This document shows, piece after piece, positions 16,423-23,567 of a DNA stretch of 35,062 bases (position 1 is its first letter; each line of letters begins with the position of its first letter). A program made the position numbers and the translations under genes. Below the pieces are notes generated by a model. That model was not told where the DNA came from and ran no database searches. It saw only the letters and a list, made by a program, of their open reading frames with translations. Location: NCBI GenBank assembly GCA_017552715.1, contig JAFZOW010000064.1, positions 1 through 35,062 on the forward strand, given 5' to 3'. The stretch comes from Lachnospiraceae bacterium (GTDB lineage: Bacteria > Bacillota > Clostridia > Lachnospirales > Lachnospiraceae).

Positions 16423-17771
16423 TCTTCATCGCTCCTTATGTCTTTTTCACCTTTGAGGAAGGCTTTCAGCCACTCGTCCGTGTAGGCCGAAAGCTCCGGA
16501 TCGTATTCGTGAAATTCTATATGCTCGGGCAGATATTTGCTGTAGCTCATCTGTGCACGCCCGTCTATATACTCCGCATCGGAGTTCAGACCGTTCCAGG
16601 TCACGCCACGCAGGTAGCGCTCCGGTACGTTCATGGGACCGATCCCGTTCAAATGCTTGTTCTGGGGGCTGTTCCGAATGTAGCTGCGTGTAACGATGGT
16701 GGAAGCATCGCCGTAGATACTCACGTCACGGCCGTCGGAAAACTCCCAGTCAACACCTTCTTCTCCGTAGCGGGCGATGAGGGAGGCCTCTTCCGTGAGC
16801 ATCAGGGAAAGCAGCTTTTTTGCCTCTTCTTTGCGGGTGCTGCGTCCCAGGATCACAGCACCCACGGCAGGTGCATCTTCGGCGTACAGGGCGTAAGCGG
16901 CCCCGTCTTCGCCTTTCAGGGGGGCCACATGCATATAGCGTGCCATCACTTCGGGGTTCACGGGATAGATCACATCGGAGATGGATGCGGTGGTAAAAGC
17001 ACCCACCAGGGGAAGGGGACTGTTGACCAGCTCACAGAACTGTTCTTCGTTTACGCTGAAGCTCCGCTCATCAAAGAGTCCCTCTTCGCAAAGGCTGCGG
17101 CAGTAGCTCACGCCCTTGCGCCAGGCGGAGGTACCCGCAGTCAATGAGCTGCCGTCGGCGGGATCGAAACGGCTGTGAAAGGAATCGTTATTTACGTAAG
17201 CGTTCAGGAGGAATTCTGCCGGATCTTCGGCATAATTGTCGCAGCAGCCCAACAGAGGGATCTCGTCCGCAAGACCGTTGCCGTTCAGATCGTTGGAGGC
17301 GAAGGCCTTAAGTACTTCTTTGAATTCTTCGGTAGTGGACGGAATGGGGAGCCCCAGTGCCTCCAGCCATTCGTGGTTGATCCAGAGGATCTGGCCGGCA
17401 CCGCCCCGCACGCTGCTGCCGTAGTTGTCATAAGAGCTCACGCCGTTTTCGGACCAGATCTGCCCCGATGCGATATAGGGCTCCAGCGCTTCCCGGCTGA
17501 TGGTAAAATCGCCGCCGAACATCACCACATCCACATCTGCCCCGGAAGAGAGAAGGGCGTCCAGGTATTCTTCGCTGCGGCTCTGGCGGATCAGGGTGAT
17601 CTGCAGCTCCAGGCCCGTCCGTTCCTCCAGCCAGTTGATATAGTAATTGCTGTCCGGATCCTGTACCATGTCGGACCAGGGAAGGGCCACACGTAAAACA
17701 GACGGCTGCGCTTTAGAGCCGCAGCCGCCGAGGAAAAGAAGCAGGATGATCGGAAAAATGAGCTTTTTCAT
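16383..17771 (-). CDS. Family-1 extracellular solute-binding lipoprotein
   Basis: The product is 462 residues, with signal MKKLIFPIILLLFLGGC (lipidated Cys17). The mature part resembles the sugar-binding, LipO/MalE-like family: NYYINWLEERTGLELQITLI, then SGADVDVVMFGGD, and a C-terminal YTDEWLKAFLKGEKDI. It belongs to a different fold class from the binding protein that follows it, so the operon carries two distinct candidate sensors. Its ATG overlaps the stop of the response regulator gene in an ATGA. No cognate permeases are nearby, so it may present ligand to the histidine kinase instead of feeding transport, or serve a transporter encoded elsewhere. Confidence 0.88.
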   Translation of the reverse strand: MKKLIFPIILLLFLGGCGSKAQPSVLRVALPWSDMVQDPDSNYYINWLEERTGLELQITLIRQSRSEEYLDALLSSGADVDVVMFGGDFTISREALEPYIASGQIWSENGVSSYDNYGSSVRGGAGQILWINHEWLEALGLPIPSTTEEFKEVLKAFASNDLNGNGLADEIPLLGCCDNYAEDPAEFLLNAYVNNDSFHSRFDPADGSSLTAGTSAWRKGVSYCRSLCEEGLFDERSFSVNEEQFCELVNSPLPLVGAFTTASISDVIYPVNPEVMARYMHVAPLKGEDGAAYALYAEDAPAVGAVILGRSTRKEEAKKLLSLMLTEEASLIARYGEEGVDWEFSDGRDVSIYGDASTIVTRSYIRNSPQNKHLNGIGPMNVPERYLRGVTWNGLNSDAEYIDGRAQMSYSKYLPEHIEFHEYDPELSAYTDEWLKAFLKGEKDIRSDEEWEEYLNGLSRWQ

Positions 17772-18496
17772 TGCCCTGTTTCGCGAAGCTCCTTGGGGGA
17801 TACGCCGTAATGCTCCTTAAACACCTTAAAGAAGTGATAATAATCCGCATAGCCGCAGCGCCAGGCCACTTCCTTGATCAGTATGCTGTGATCCAGCAGC
17901 AGTTCCTTTGCGTGTGCCATGCGCAGATCCGTAAGGTAACGGTTTAAGGACTTATTGAAATACTTCTGAAAGAGCACGCAGATATAGTTCCTGCTGAAGC
18001 CGAAGCTGCCTGCCAGCTGGCCCAGAGTGATCTTTTCCGCATAGTGCTCCTTTACGTACAACACCAGTTTATTAAAATCGGGATTCTCCGTCAAGAGCTC
18101 CTCCCCATGGGACTCGCGGCCTTCGGAGAGCTTCTTGTTGAGCCCCTCCAGAACGATCTGTATGTCCTCGTTGTTCACGGGTTTTAAGATATAATCATAA
18201 CCGCTCTGCTGGAAAAAACTGCGTACGTTCTCGTAGCTGTCGTAAGCCGAGATCATCACGTATTCGCTGTTCACTCCCCTGGCCTTCAGCATACGGATCA
18301 GTTCGTTTCCGTCCATCCCGGGCATCTTCAGATCACAGAAGACTGCATCCGGCGCGAGTTCGGGGATGCGTTCCAGTGCTTCCCTCGGGTCGGTGGAGCT
18401 GCCGGCCACCTCAAAGCCGTTCTCGGCCCAGGGGATCATATCGATCAGTTCTTCCAGTATGAATTCGTCATCGTCCACCAGAAATACTCTGTACAC
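17768..18496 (-). CDS. AraC-family response regulator (YesN-like)
   Basis: The product is 242 residues. It has an N-terminal receiver domain with the acidic pocket DDDEF (residues 8-10) and the phosphorylation site Asp55 in FCDLKMPGMDG, then a C-terminal AraC-type double helix-turn-helix (about residues 140-240; LGQLAGSFGFSRNYICVLFQKYF and EVAWRCGYADYYHFFKVFKEHYG). It starts with GTG at 18496, 8 nt after GGAGG. Such regulators bind DNA directly when phosphorylated by a YesM-type kinase and usually control a sugar or sugar-phosphate transporter. It is the first gene of a four-gene operon ending with that kinase. Confidence 0.94.
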   Translation of the reverse strand: MYRVFLVDDDEFILEELIDMIPWAENGFEVAGSSTDPREALERIPELAPDAVFCDLKMPGMDGNELIRMLKARGVNSEYVMISAYDSYENVRSFFQQSGYDYILKPVNNEDIQIVLEGLNKKLSEGRESHGEELLTENPDFNKLVLYVKEHYAEKITLGQLAGSFGFSRNYICVLFQKYFNKSLNRYLTDLRMAHAKELLLDHSILIKEVAWRCGYADYYHFFKVFKEHYGVSPKELRETGQ

Positions 18497-18584
18497 GGAC
18501 TTGTCCTCCGCTCATTTGATGCACTTCATTATCGCAGAAAGCGCTTCTTTTGCATAGCGGCTTTCGTGCCATCATAATATTTGC

Positions 18585-18612
18585 ATTATATATGATAATC
18601 CATCACAGCAAA
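18585..18612 (-). promoter_or_regulatory. Candidate promoter of the sensory operon
   Basis: On the minus strand, a perfect TATAAT (18590-18585) lies 16 bp after TTTGCT (18612-18607). The leader to the GTG start would be about 80 nt. The -35 is weak. Confidence 0.45.
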
Positions 18613-18639
18613 GGGCGGAAGATCGGTCCTGGGCGCTTA

Positions 18640-18667
18640 TTGACTGGGGGGGTCATTATGCTATATT
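18640..18667 (+). promoter_or_regulatory. Promoter of the unknown membrane protein gene
   Basis: TTGACT (18640-18645), a 16-bp spacer with a G-run, and TATATT (18662-18667) with TGC directly before it. It is divergent from the sensory-operon promoter and among the strongest promoters in the window. Confidence 0.75.
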
Positions 18668-18718
18668 GAGTGCAGGTCTGACAGGTAGAAGACCAACTCA
18701 TCGGAGGAGGAGATAAAA

Positions 18719-19297
18719 ATGGAGCAGATGACAAAGCAGCTTGCGGCAAATGAAGCGGTACCGAGAGAGATCATAGCGGAGATCGGAGCGTTAGTGGAAC
18801 CCCTTAAAGAAATTGATTCAGTGACATCTGAGATCGAGCTTTACAAAGAGGATAAGGAAAAAGGAAGCAGTATATTGCGCTGGTTCCTGTTTATCTTTTT
18901 GGGATTATTCGAAATACTCGGCGGAATAGTATTCTTAGGCATAGAACCGGCAGCGGGAGGGTTCGAATTAGTCATGGGGGTACTTTTTTCTATCATTTTC
19001 GGAAGGAAGATCCTGCTGGGATTTCAGGCCAGAGCTAAGCTTCCCGCAGCGGAAAAGAGATTGCAGGATCTTAAAACCGGAACAAACTGGAGCGCATTTG
19101 CGTATATCCCGCCGAAATACAGGGATCTGCATGCCATCCAGTTTATCGCATCGGCGCTGGAAAATATGCGGGCCACGACCATGCAGGAGGCCGTCAATCT
19201 TTTTGAGAATGAGCTTCATAAGATGCGTATGGAAAATATGCAGGCCGCGACGCTGGAGGCAGCCGTAGAGGCAAGGAACGCCGCCGGCAGATGGTAG
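18719..19297 (+). CDS. Hypothetical membrane protein with amphipathic C-terminus
   Basis: The product is 192 residues. An N-terminal, mainly helical charged region (1-50) is followed by two membrane segments (about 52-75 and 80-102) with a short loop, then a cytoplasmic-looking C-terminal half. That half contains WSAFAYIPPKYRDLHAIQFIASALENMRA and a Glu/Ala/Met-rich helix likely to form a coiled coil. GGAGGAG precedes ATG 18719. The gene is less GC-rich and uses A/T-ending codons more than its neighbours, which may mark later acquisition. It stands alone between its own promoter and terminator. I do not recognise the family. Confidence 0.8.
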   Translation: MEQMTKQLAANEAVPREIIAEIGALVEPLKEIDSVTSEIELYKEDKEKGSSILRWFLFIFLGLFEILGGIVFLGIEPAAGGFELVMGVLFSIIFGRKILLGFQARAKLPAAEKRLQDLKTGTNWSAFAYIPPKYRDLHAIQFIASALENMRATTMQEAVNLFENELHKMRMENMQAATLEAAVEARNAAGRW

Positions 19298-19421
19298 TGA
19301 ACCGCTGTAACAATCCGAAAAATCTCCGGCTTGAATGCCTGAGTGTTTATACCGACAGCATGCAGCCGAAAGCCTCGACATAATCAGGCTCTATACATGA
19401 AGCTTTGGGACTTCCATATCA

Positions 19422-20372
19422 TCATATGCAGGCACGGAGATATTTCCGTGCCTTTTCTGCGTTTTCCCCAGGTCGGGTTTCGGGAAAGTAGATATTCCCC
19501 CGGAGCCGGTCGGTATAGTAGCGCAGGCCCAGTTCGAAGCAGATCCGGGAAAGGGCCGCGGGAAGGGCATCCAGTTCTTCCGGGGAGAGCTTCCGGAAGC
19601 CGGAAGTCTGATATCCCTCCAGCAGGATACCGCAGCGTTCGCGGTCGAGTCCCGCATCCGTAATGCTCGCGGAACGCATGCAGTCTGCTATATCCAGAAG
19701 GCGGGGACCGTACATGAAGCTGTCCAGATCCAGCATGGCGATCTGCCGGCTGTTTCGGAAGAGGGCGTTTCCGATGCGGGCATCGCCGTGGATCAGCTGC
19801 CTTCCGGGGAAGGTGAGGGAGAGTATGCTCTCAGCATTCTTATCGATGATGCGTTCGGCCTCCGGTTCACGGATTTTTTCATCGGCATTTTTCAATGCGT
19901 TCAGATATTCATCATGGTATTTCGCTGTATTGTGAAGATCCGGCAGCACGGGAGCGGCTTCCCCTTCGGCATAAGAAAGGATGTGATGCAGTTTTGCCAG
20001 GCCTGCCCCGCAGGCTTTCAGCGTATCTGAATCACAGGAAGCATCCGCCGTTTGGCCGGGAATAAAAGGGTAGCAGCGCCAGATCCCGCCGTCATCGTCA
20101 CGATGAAAATGATCCCCCTGGCGGTCTTTGAGCCAGCGGGGCACTTCCCAGCAGTCGCCTTCCGGAAGAGCTTCCCCGCAGGCCCGGACATATAAAAGAT
20201 AGTCCCTCTCCATAGCCTGCAGACGGCTGTCGAAGAGTGTGTCATTCAGCTTTTGCAGGATGAAGCGTTCCCCACCGGCCGTGACGGCCCAGGTGCGGTT
20301 GATATGTCCGCCGGAGATAAGGCGGCAGTCCTCTGTTTTTTTGCCGGTAAAACCGAAGATGATCTTTTTCAT
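19422..20372 (-). CDS. Aminoglycoside phosphotransferase-fold small-molecule kinase, NahK-like
   Basis: The product is a 316-residue soluble kinase of the APH/choline kinase fold. The N-terminal GGHINRTWAV plus FILQKLN recalls N-acetylhexosamine 1-kinase (NahK), which phosphorylates GlcNAc/GalNAc at C1. The catalytic loop LIHGDARIGNALF has the catalytic Asp197, and the metal-binding segment is MLDLDSFMYGPRLLDIAD. Both active-site motifs are intact. It has a predicted promoter at 20412-20440 and only a weak Shine-Dalgarno sequence. No sugar genes flank it, so the NahK-like assignment rests on sequence resemblance alone; another sugar, amino-alcohol or drug substrate is possible. Confidence 0.8.
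   Translation of the reverse strand: MKKIIFGFTGKKTEDCRLISGGHINRTWAVTAGGERFILQKLNDTLFDSRLQAMERDYLLYVRACGEALPEGDCWEVPRWLKDRQGDHFHRDDDGGIWRCYPFIPGQTADASCDSDTLKACGAGLAKLHHILSYAEGEAAPVLPDLHNTAKYHDEYLNALKNADEKIREPEAERIIDKNAESILSLTFPGRQLIHGDARIGNALFRNSRQIAMLDLDSFMYGPRLLDIADCMRSASITDAGLDRERCGILLEGYQTSGFRKLSPEELDALPAALSRICFELGLRYYTDRLRGNIYFPETRPGENAEKARKYLRACI
19431..19456 (+). terminator. Terminator of the unknown membrane protein gene
   Basis: GGCACGGA (19431-19438) pairs with TCCGTGCC (19445-19452), then TTTT. The hairpin overlaps the last codons of the convergent kinase gene. I see nothing else in 19298-19421. Confidence 0.75.
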
Positions 20373-20411
20373 ATCTGATAAGGACCTTAAGTCCCGCTTG
20401 CTTACCGATCG

Positions 20412-20440
20412 ATTATATCATGCGTCTGTCCCGAAAACAA
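20412..20440 (-). promoter_or_regulatory. Promoter of the NahK-like kinase gene
   Basis: On the minus strand, TTGTTT (20440-20435), a 17-bp spacer and TATAAT (20417-20412) preceded by TGA. Confidence 0.7.
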
Positions 20441-20496
20441 TGTGATCCACCGCGGCTTCCGGAGCATATCCGGCTTCCGTTTTTATGGCGATAAGC

Positions 20497-20526
20497 TTGC
20501 AGTAAGCCTTTCATCTGTGATATAAT
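20497..20526 (+). promoter_or_regulatory. Promoter of the CheX-receiver gene
   Basis: TTGCAG (20497-20502), an 18-bp spacer and TATAAT (20521-20526) preceded by TGA. GGAGG lies before the ATG at 20558. Confidence 0.7.
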
Positions 20527-20557
20527 CAATTAATCATTTTATCACGGAGGGCGCCCA

Positions 20558-21871
20558 ATGTTCTGTCAATTATTCGGGAAGTATCTTCTGGAAAAGGAAG
20601 CCATCAATGACTTTGATTATTCTACCCTGATCAAAGAGCAGATGTCAGTGCGTGTACGCCTTGGTACCATTGCCGTGGCGGAGGGCCTGCTTACCGAAGA
20701 ACAGGTGGAAGAGATCAATCAGCAGCAGCTGACCCAGGACCGCCGTTTCGGTGACATCGCCGTGGAGATGGGCCTGCTCAAGGATTCACAGGTAGGGGAA
20801 CTGCTGGCCAAGCAGGGAGATTCCTATCTGCAGTTTGTGCAGCTGCTTACCGATATGACCGATATCACGAAAGAGAAGCTGGATGAGTATCTGGAGGATT
20901 TCCGGAAGCAGACCGGCTTTACGCCCCAGGAGATGGAAGCCCTGAAGCGGGATGATATCGACGAGCTCCTGCCCATCTATGTGGTCACCACGAAGAGTTA
21001 TGTGGCCCAGATCGCAGGGCTGTTCCTTCGTAACCTCATGCGTTTTGTTTCCAGGGATTTTTATATCGAGAAGGCCCATCGGGCCAAAGAATATGAATAT
21101 GTGCATCTGGCCAGCCAGGAGATGAGCGGAGATGCTTCTATCTTCCTCGCCATCGGCGAGCAGGAAGATGAAGGGGCTTTCCTGCAGGTGGCAGGCGGTT
21201 TTTCCGGTCAGGAGATCAGCCGGGTGATCGAGGATGCCTACGATTCGGTGGGTGAGTTCATTAATGTGACCAGCGGCATTTTTGCCAGTTCCGTAAGCCA
21301 GAAGAAGATCAATGTGGACATGGAGCCGCCCCTGGGCTTCCCGGATCAGAAAGCGATGGGTGATTTCTACATCCTTCCCGTGATCCTGGAGGATAAGCGG
21401 CTGGAGATCCTGATCGCCGTGAACAGTGATTTTTCTCCCGGCGAGAATCCCATCAAGACCGGCAGCATTACCCACGATCATTCCACTTCCATAGGGAACA
21501 ACAGCGGTGCCAGAGTGCTTATCGTGGATGATTCCCGTATGTCCCGCAGGATGCTGCGGAATATCCTGGAGAGCGGCGGTTTTCAGGTGGTGGGAGAGGC
21601 CGAGAACGGCGTGAACGGTGTAAAGGCCTATCAGGCACTGCGCCCCGATGCGGTAACGCTGGATATCACCATGCCGGAGATGGACGGACTTACCGCTTTG
21701 GAAGAGATACTGAAGCTGGATCCCCATGCAAACGCCTGCATGATCACGGCAGCCGGGCAGCAGGATAAACTGATCCGTGCCCTTCGTGCCGGAGCCAAGC
21801 GCTTTATCAGCAAGCCTTTCAATGAAGAGGAGATCCTCCGGAATATCCGGGAAGTACTTACGGCGAAATAA
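20558..21871 (+). CDS. MshEN-like/CheX/receiver fusion, chemotaxis-type signalling protein
   Basis: The product is 437 soluble residues in three parts. Residues 5-28, 34-57 and 63-86 are three 24-residue motifs, each separated by exactly five residues, of the form RLGxxxVxxGLLTxxQVxxxxxQ; this is the pattern of MshEN/GspE N-terminal domains, several of which bind cyclic di-GMP. Residues about 150-300 resemble CheX, with the phosphatase pair E-x-x-N at Glu233 and Asn236 (VGEFINVTSG). Residues about 318-437 are a CheY-like receiver with VDDS and phosphorylated Asp369 (LDITMPEMDG) and Lys in FISKPF. A phosphatase fused to its likely substrate suggests self-limiting signalling. It has its own promoter and no chemotaxis neighbours. 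Confidence 0.88.
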   Translation: MFCQLFGKYLLEKEAINDFDYSTLIKEQMSVRVRLGTIAVAEGLLTEEQVEEINQQQLTQDRRFGDIAVEMGLLKDSQVGELLAKQGDSYLQFVQLLTDMTDITKEKLDEYLEDFRKQTGFTPQEMEALKRDDIDELLPIYVVTTKSYVAQIAGLFLRNLMRFVSRDFYIEKAHRAKEYEYVHLASQEMSGDASIFLAIGEQEDEGAFLQVAGGFSGQEISRVIEDAYDSVGEFINVTSGIFASSVSQKKINVDMEPPLGFPDQKAMGDFYILPVILEDKRLEILIAVNSDFSPGENPIKTGSITHDHSTSIGNNSGARVLIVDDSRMSRRMLRNILESGGFQVVGEAENGVNGVKAYQALRPDAVTLDITMPEMDGLTALEEILKLDPHANACMITAAGQQDKLIRALRAGAKRFISKPFNEEEILRNIREVLTAK

Positions 21872-21876
21872 GCCGC

Positions 21877-23478
21877 TTATAAGATGTCAAGCAGGCCCTG
21901 CAGGCCTTCCTCTTTATAGATATCTTTATACAGTCCCACTTCGTTTTCGATGAGGCTGTCGATCATACGCATACCCAGAAGTTCAACCGGCGCGCGGTCA
22001 TCCGTAAGCAGCCGCCCGCCGGAACTCCAGGGTTGCAGTCCTTCTTCCACCCGGCGCATCATGCCGGCCAGATCCGTACTTTCCTCTTTTTCTATCCCCG
22101 AGGAAAAACGTTCCATGCATTCCGTATCCATATAGGCATATAGTTCCCGGTTGCTGCTGCCCCTCACGTCCACCGTGTATACGCAGGGGAAAACGGAGGC
22201 TACGGTATCCGCCAGCCAGTCCGTGATATTGTCATCGATATCGCTGTGCATGTTCATGTTCATCACCATCACGCCCTCGGGTTTTAAATGGGCCTGTACC
22301 AGACGGTAGAATTCCTGCGAACTCATGGAGAAGGGGATGGTGATATCCTGGTAGGCATCCACCAGGATCAGGTCGTACTGTTTTGTATCTGCGTTCAGAA
22401 AGGCCCGTCCGTCGTATTCGATCACGGGGACGCTGTCGGGCAGCTCAAAGTATTCCCGGGCCAGCTTCGTGATCTTTGCATCGATCTCCACACCCGTGAG
22501 CTTCATATTACCGAAGTAGCGCTCGCACTGGGTGGCAAAGGTGCCCGTGCCCATGCCCAGGATCAGCACGTCCAGGGAGTCTTTCTCCTTTACCCCGGCC
22601 ATATAGGCCCCGGCCATGGCATAGTCGTAATACATGCCCGTCAGTTCTTTTTCCTTCCGGTAAACGCTCTGTACGCCGAAGAGCACGTTGGTGGAGAGTA
22701 CCACCTGGCGGTCGTTTTCATAGACCTGCAGATAATTGTAGACGGATTCCCCTTCGTAGCTTAAGTCATCCTGCCAGAAGGCAAAGCTGGCATCGTGTCC
22801 GAAGATGCAGCAGATGATGAAGATGGATACGGATATGGGCAGCTTTAAGGGGAAAAGCTTCTCCGAAAGGAAGTAGACCGCTGCCAGTATCAGCAGTATC
22901 CCCGCAAAGATCAGGAAGCTCACGGCCGTGCCTACCGCCGGGATGGAGATAAAGGTAGGAACAAAGGTGCCGATGATGGAGCCTATGGTATTGAAGGCGT
23001 TCAGCCGTCCCACCACGCTGCCGGAATCCTCCAGGCTGCTCACCGAGTACTTCACCAGGGAAGGGGTCACCGTTCCCAGCAGGAAGAGGGGGAAGACAAA
23101 GACCAGCATACAGGCCGCAAAAGCCGCGACGATCAGGTAATTGCTGTTCACCGTAAAGATCATCACACCGGCGATGGCCAGGATGAGATACTTTCCAAGC
23201 AGAGGGATGGCAGCGATCCATACCGCCGCCAGCAGGATGCGTCCGTAAAGGATATCCGGATCCGGCTTTTTGTCAGCGCTGCGGCCGCCGTAAAGGTTAC
23301 CCAGGGCCATGGCGATCATGATGGTTCCGATGATGATGGTCCAGACGATCTGGGAGGAAGAAAAGTACGGCGCCAGCAAGCGGCTGGCCCCAAGCTCCAC
23401 GGCCATTACGCTCATCCCCGCGAAAAACTCCGTCAGGTAGAGATAGAAACGGTTCTTTAAGATCTTTCGTTCTTTCAT
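21877..23478 (-). CDS. Membrane-anchored spermidine synthase-like protein
   Basis: The product is 533 residues. The N-terminal half has about six to eight membrane segments with the family stretch MAVELGASRLLAPYF near residue 25, followed by GTVTPSLVKY and GRLNAFNTIGSIIGTF. From about residue 245 comes a Rossmann methyltransferase/aminopropyltransferase domain: LDVLILGMGTGTFA (cofactor loop), VEID, YDGRAFL and LVDAYQD. This is the fused membrane/spermidine-synthase family; whether it makes polyamines is unknown, and no speD is nearby. ATG 23478 has no Shine-Dalgarno and lies within about two bases of the predicted transcript start, so the mRNA may be leaderless. It converges with the CheX-receiver gene at only 5 bp. 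Confidence 0.87.
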   Translation of the reverse strand: MKERKILKNRFYLYLTEFFAGMSVMAVELGASRLLAPYFSSSQIVWTIIIGTIMIAMALGNLYGGRSADKKPDPDILYGRILLAAVWIAAIPLLGKYLILAIAGVMIFTVNSNYLIVAAFAACMLVFVFPLFLLGTVTPSLVKYSVSSLEDSGSVVGRLNAFNTIGSIIGTFVPTFISIPAVGTAVSFLIFAGILLILAAVYFLSEKLFPLKLPISVSIFIICCIFGHDASFAFWQDDLSYEGESVYNYLQVYENDRQVVLSTNVLFGVQSVYRKEKELTGMYYDYAMAGAYMAGVKEKDSLDVLILGMGTGTFATQCERYFGNMKLTGVEIDAKITKLAREYFELPDSVPVIEYDGRAFLNADTKQYDLILVDAYQDITIPFSMSSQEFYRLVQAHLKPEGVMVMNMNMHSDIDDNITDWLADTVASVFPCVYTVDVRGSSNRELYAYMDTECMERFSSGIEKEESTDLAGMMRRVEEGLQPWSSGGRLLTDDRAPVELLGMRMIDSLIENEVGLYKDIYKEEGLQGLLDIL

Positions 23479-23485
23479 AACGGGT

Positions 23486-23513
23486 ATTATAACGGATTTT
23501 CAGATATTATCAA
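23486..23513 (-). promoter_or_regulatory. Promoter of the spermidine synthase-like gene
   Basis: On the minus strand, TTGATA (23513-23508), a 16-bp spacer and a perfect TATAAT (23491-23486). Only 7 bp separate the -10 from the ATG. Confidence 0.75.
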
Positions 23514-23515
23514 GC

Positions 23516-23544
23516 TTGCGGAGCGGATTATTTCATGATAGTAT
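23516..23544 (+). promoter_or_regulatory. Promoter of the HAD-Nudix gene
   Basis: TTGCGG (23516-23521), a 17-bp spacer and TAGTAT (23539-23544) preceded by TGA. Its -35 is 2 bp from the -35 of the divergent promoter, so the two may compete for polymerase. Confidence 0.6.
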
Positions 23545-23567
23545 TTTTTGCCGGAGGGAAGCTTATC

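Noticed and set aside
13618-18496. An ordinary sugar ABC importer operon
   Set aside because: Two binding proteins are present, but no permease or ATPase gene lies between the regulator and the kinase; the nearby ABC exporter has ABC-2 permeases and its own promoter.
20440-20490. Terminator-like CCGGA/TCCGG hairpin followed by TTTTT
   Set aside because: The stem is only 5 bp, no plus-strand gene ends here, and the T-run is separated from the stem.
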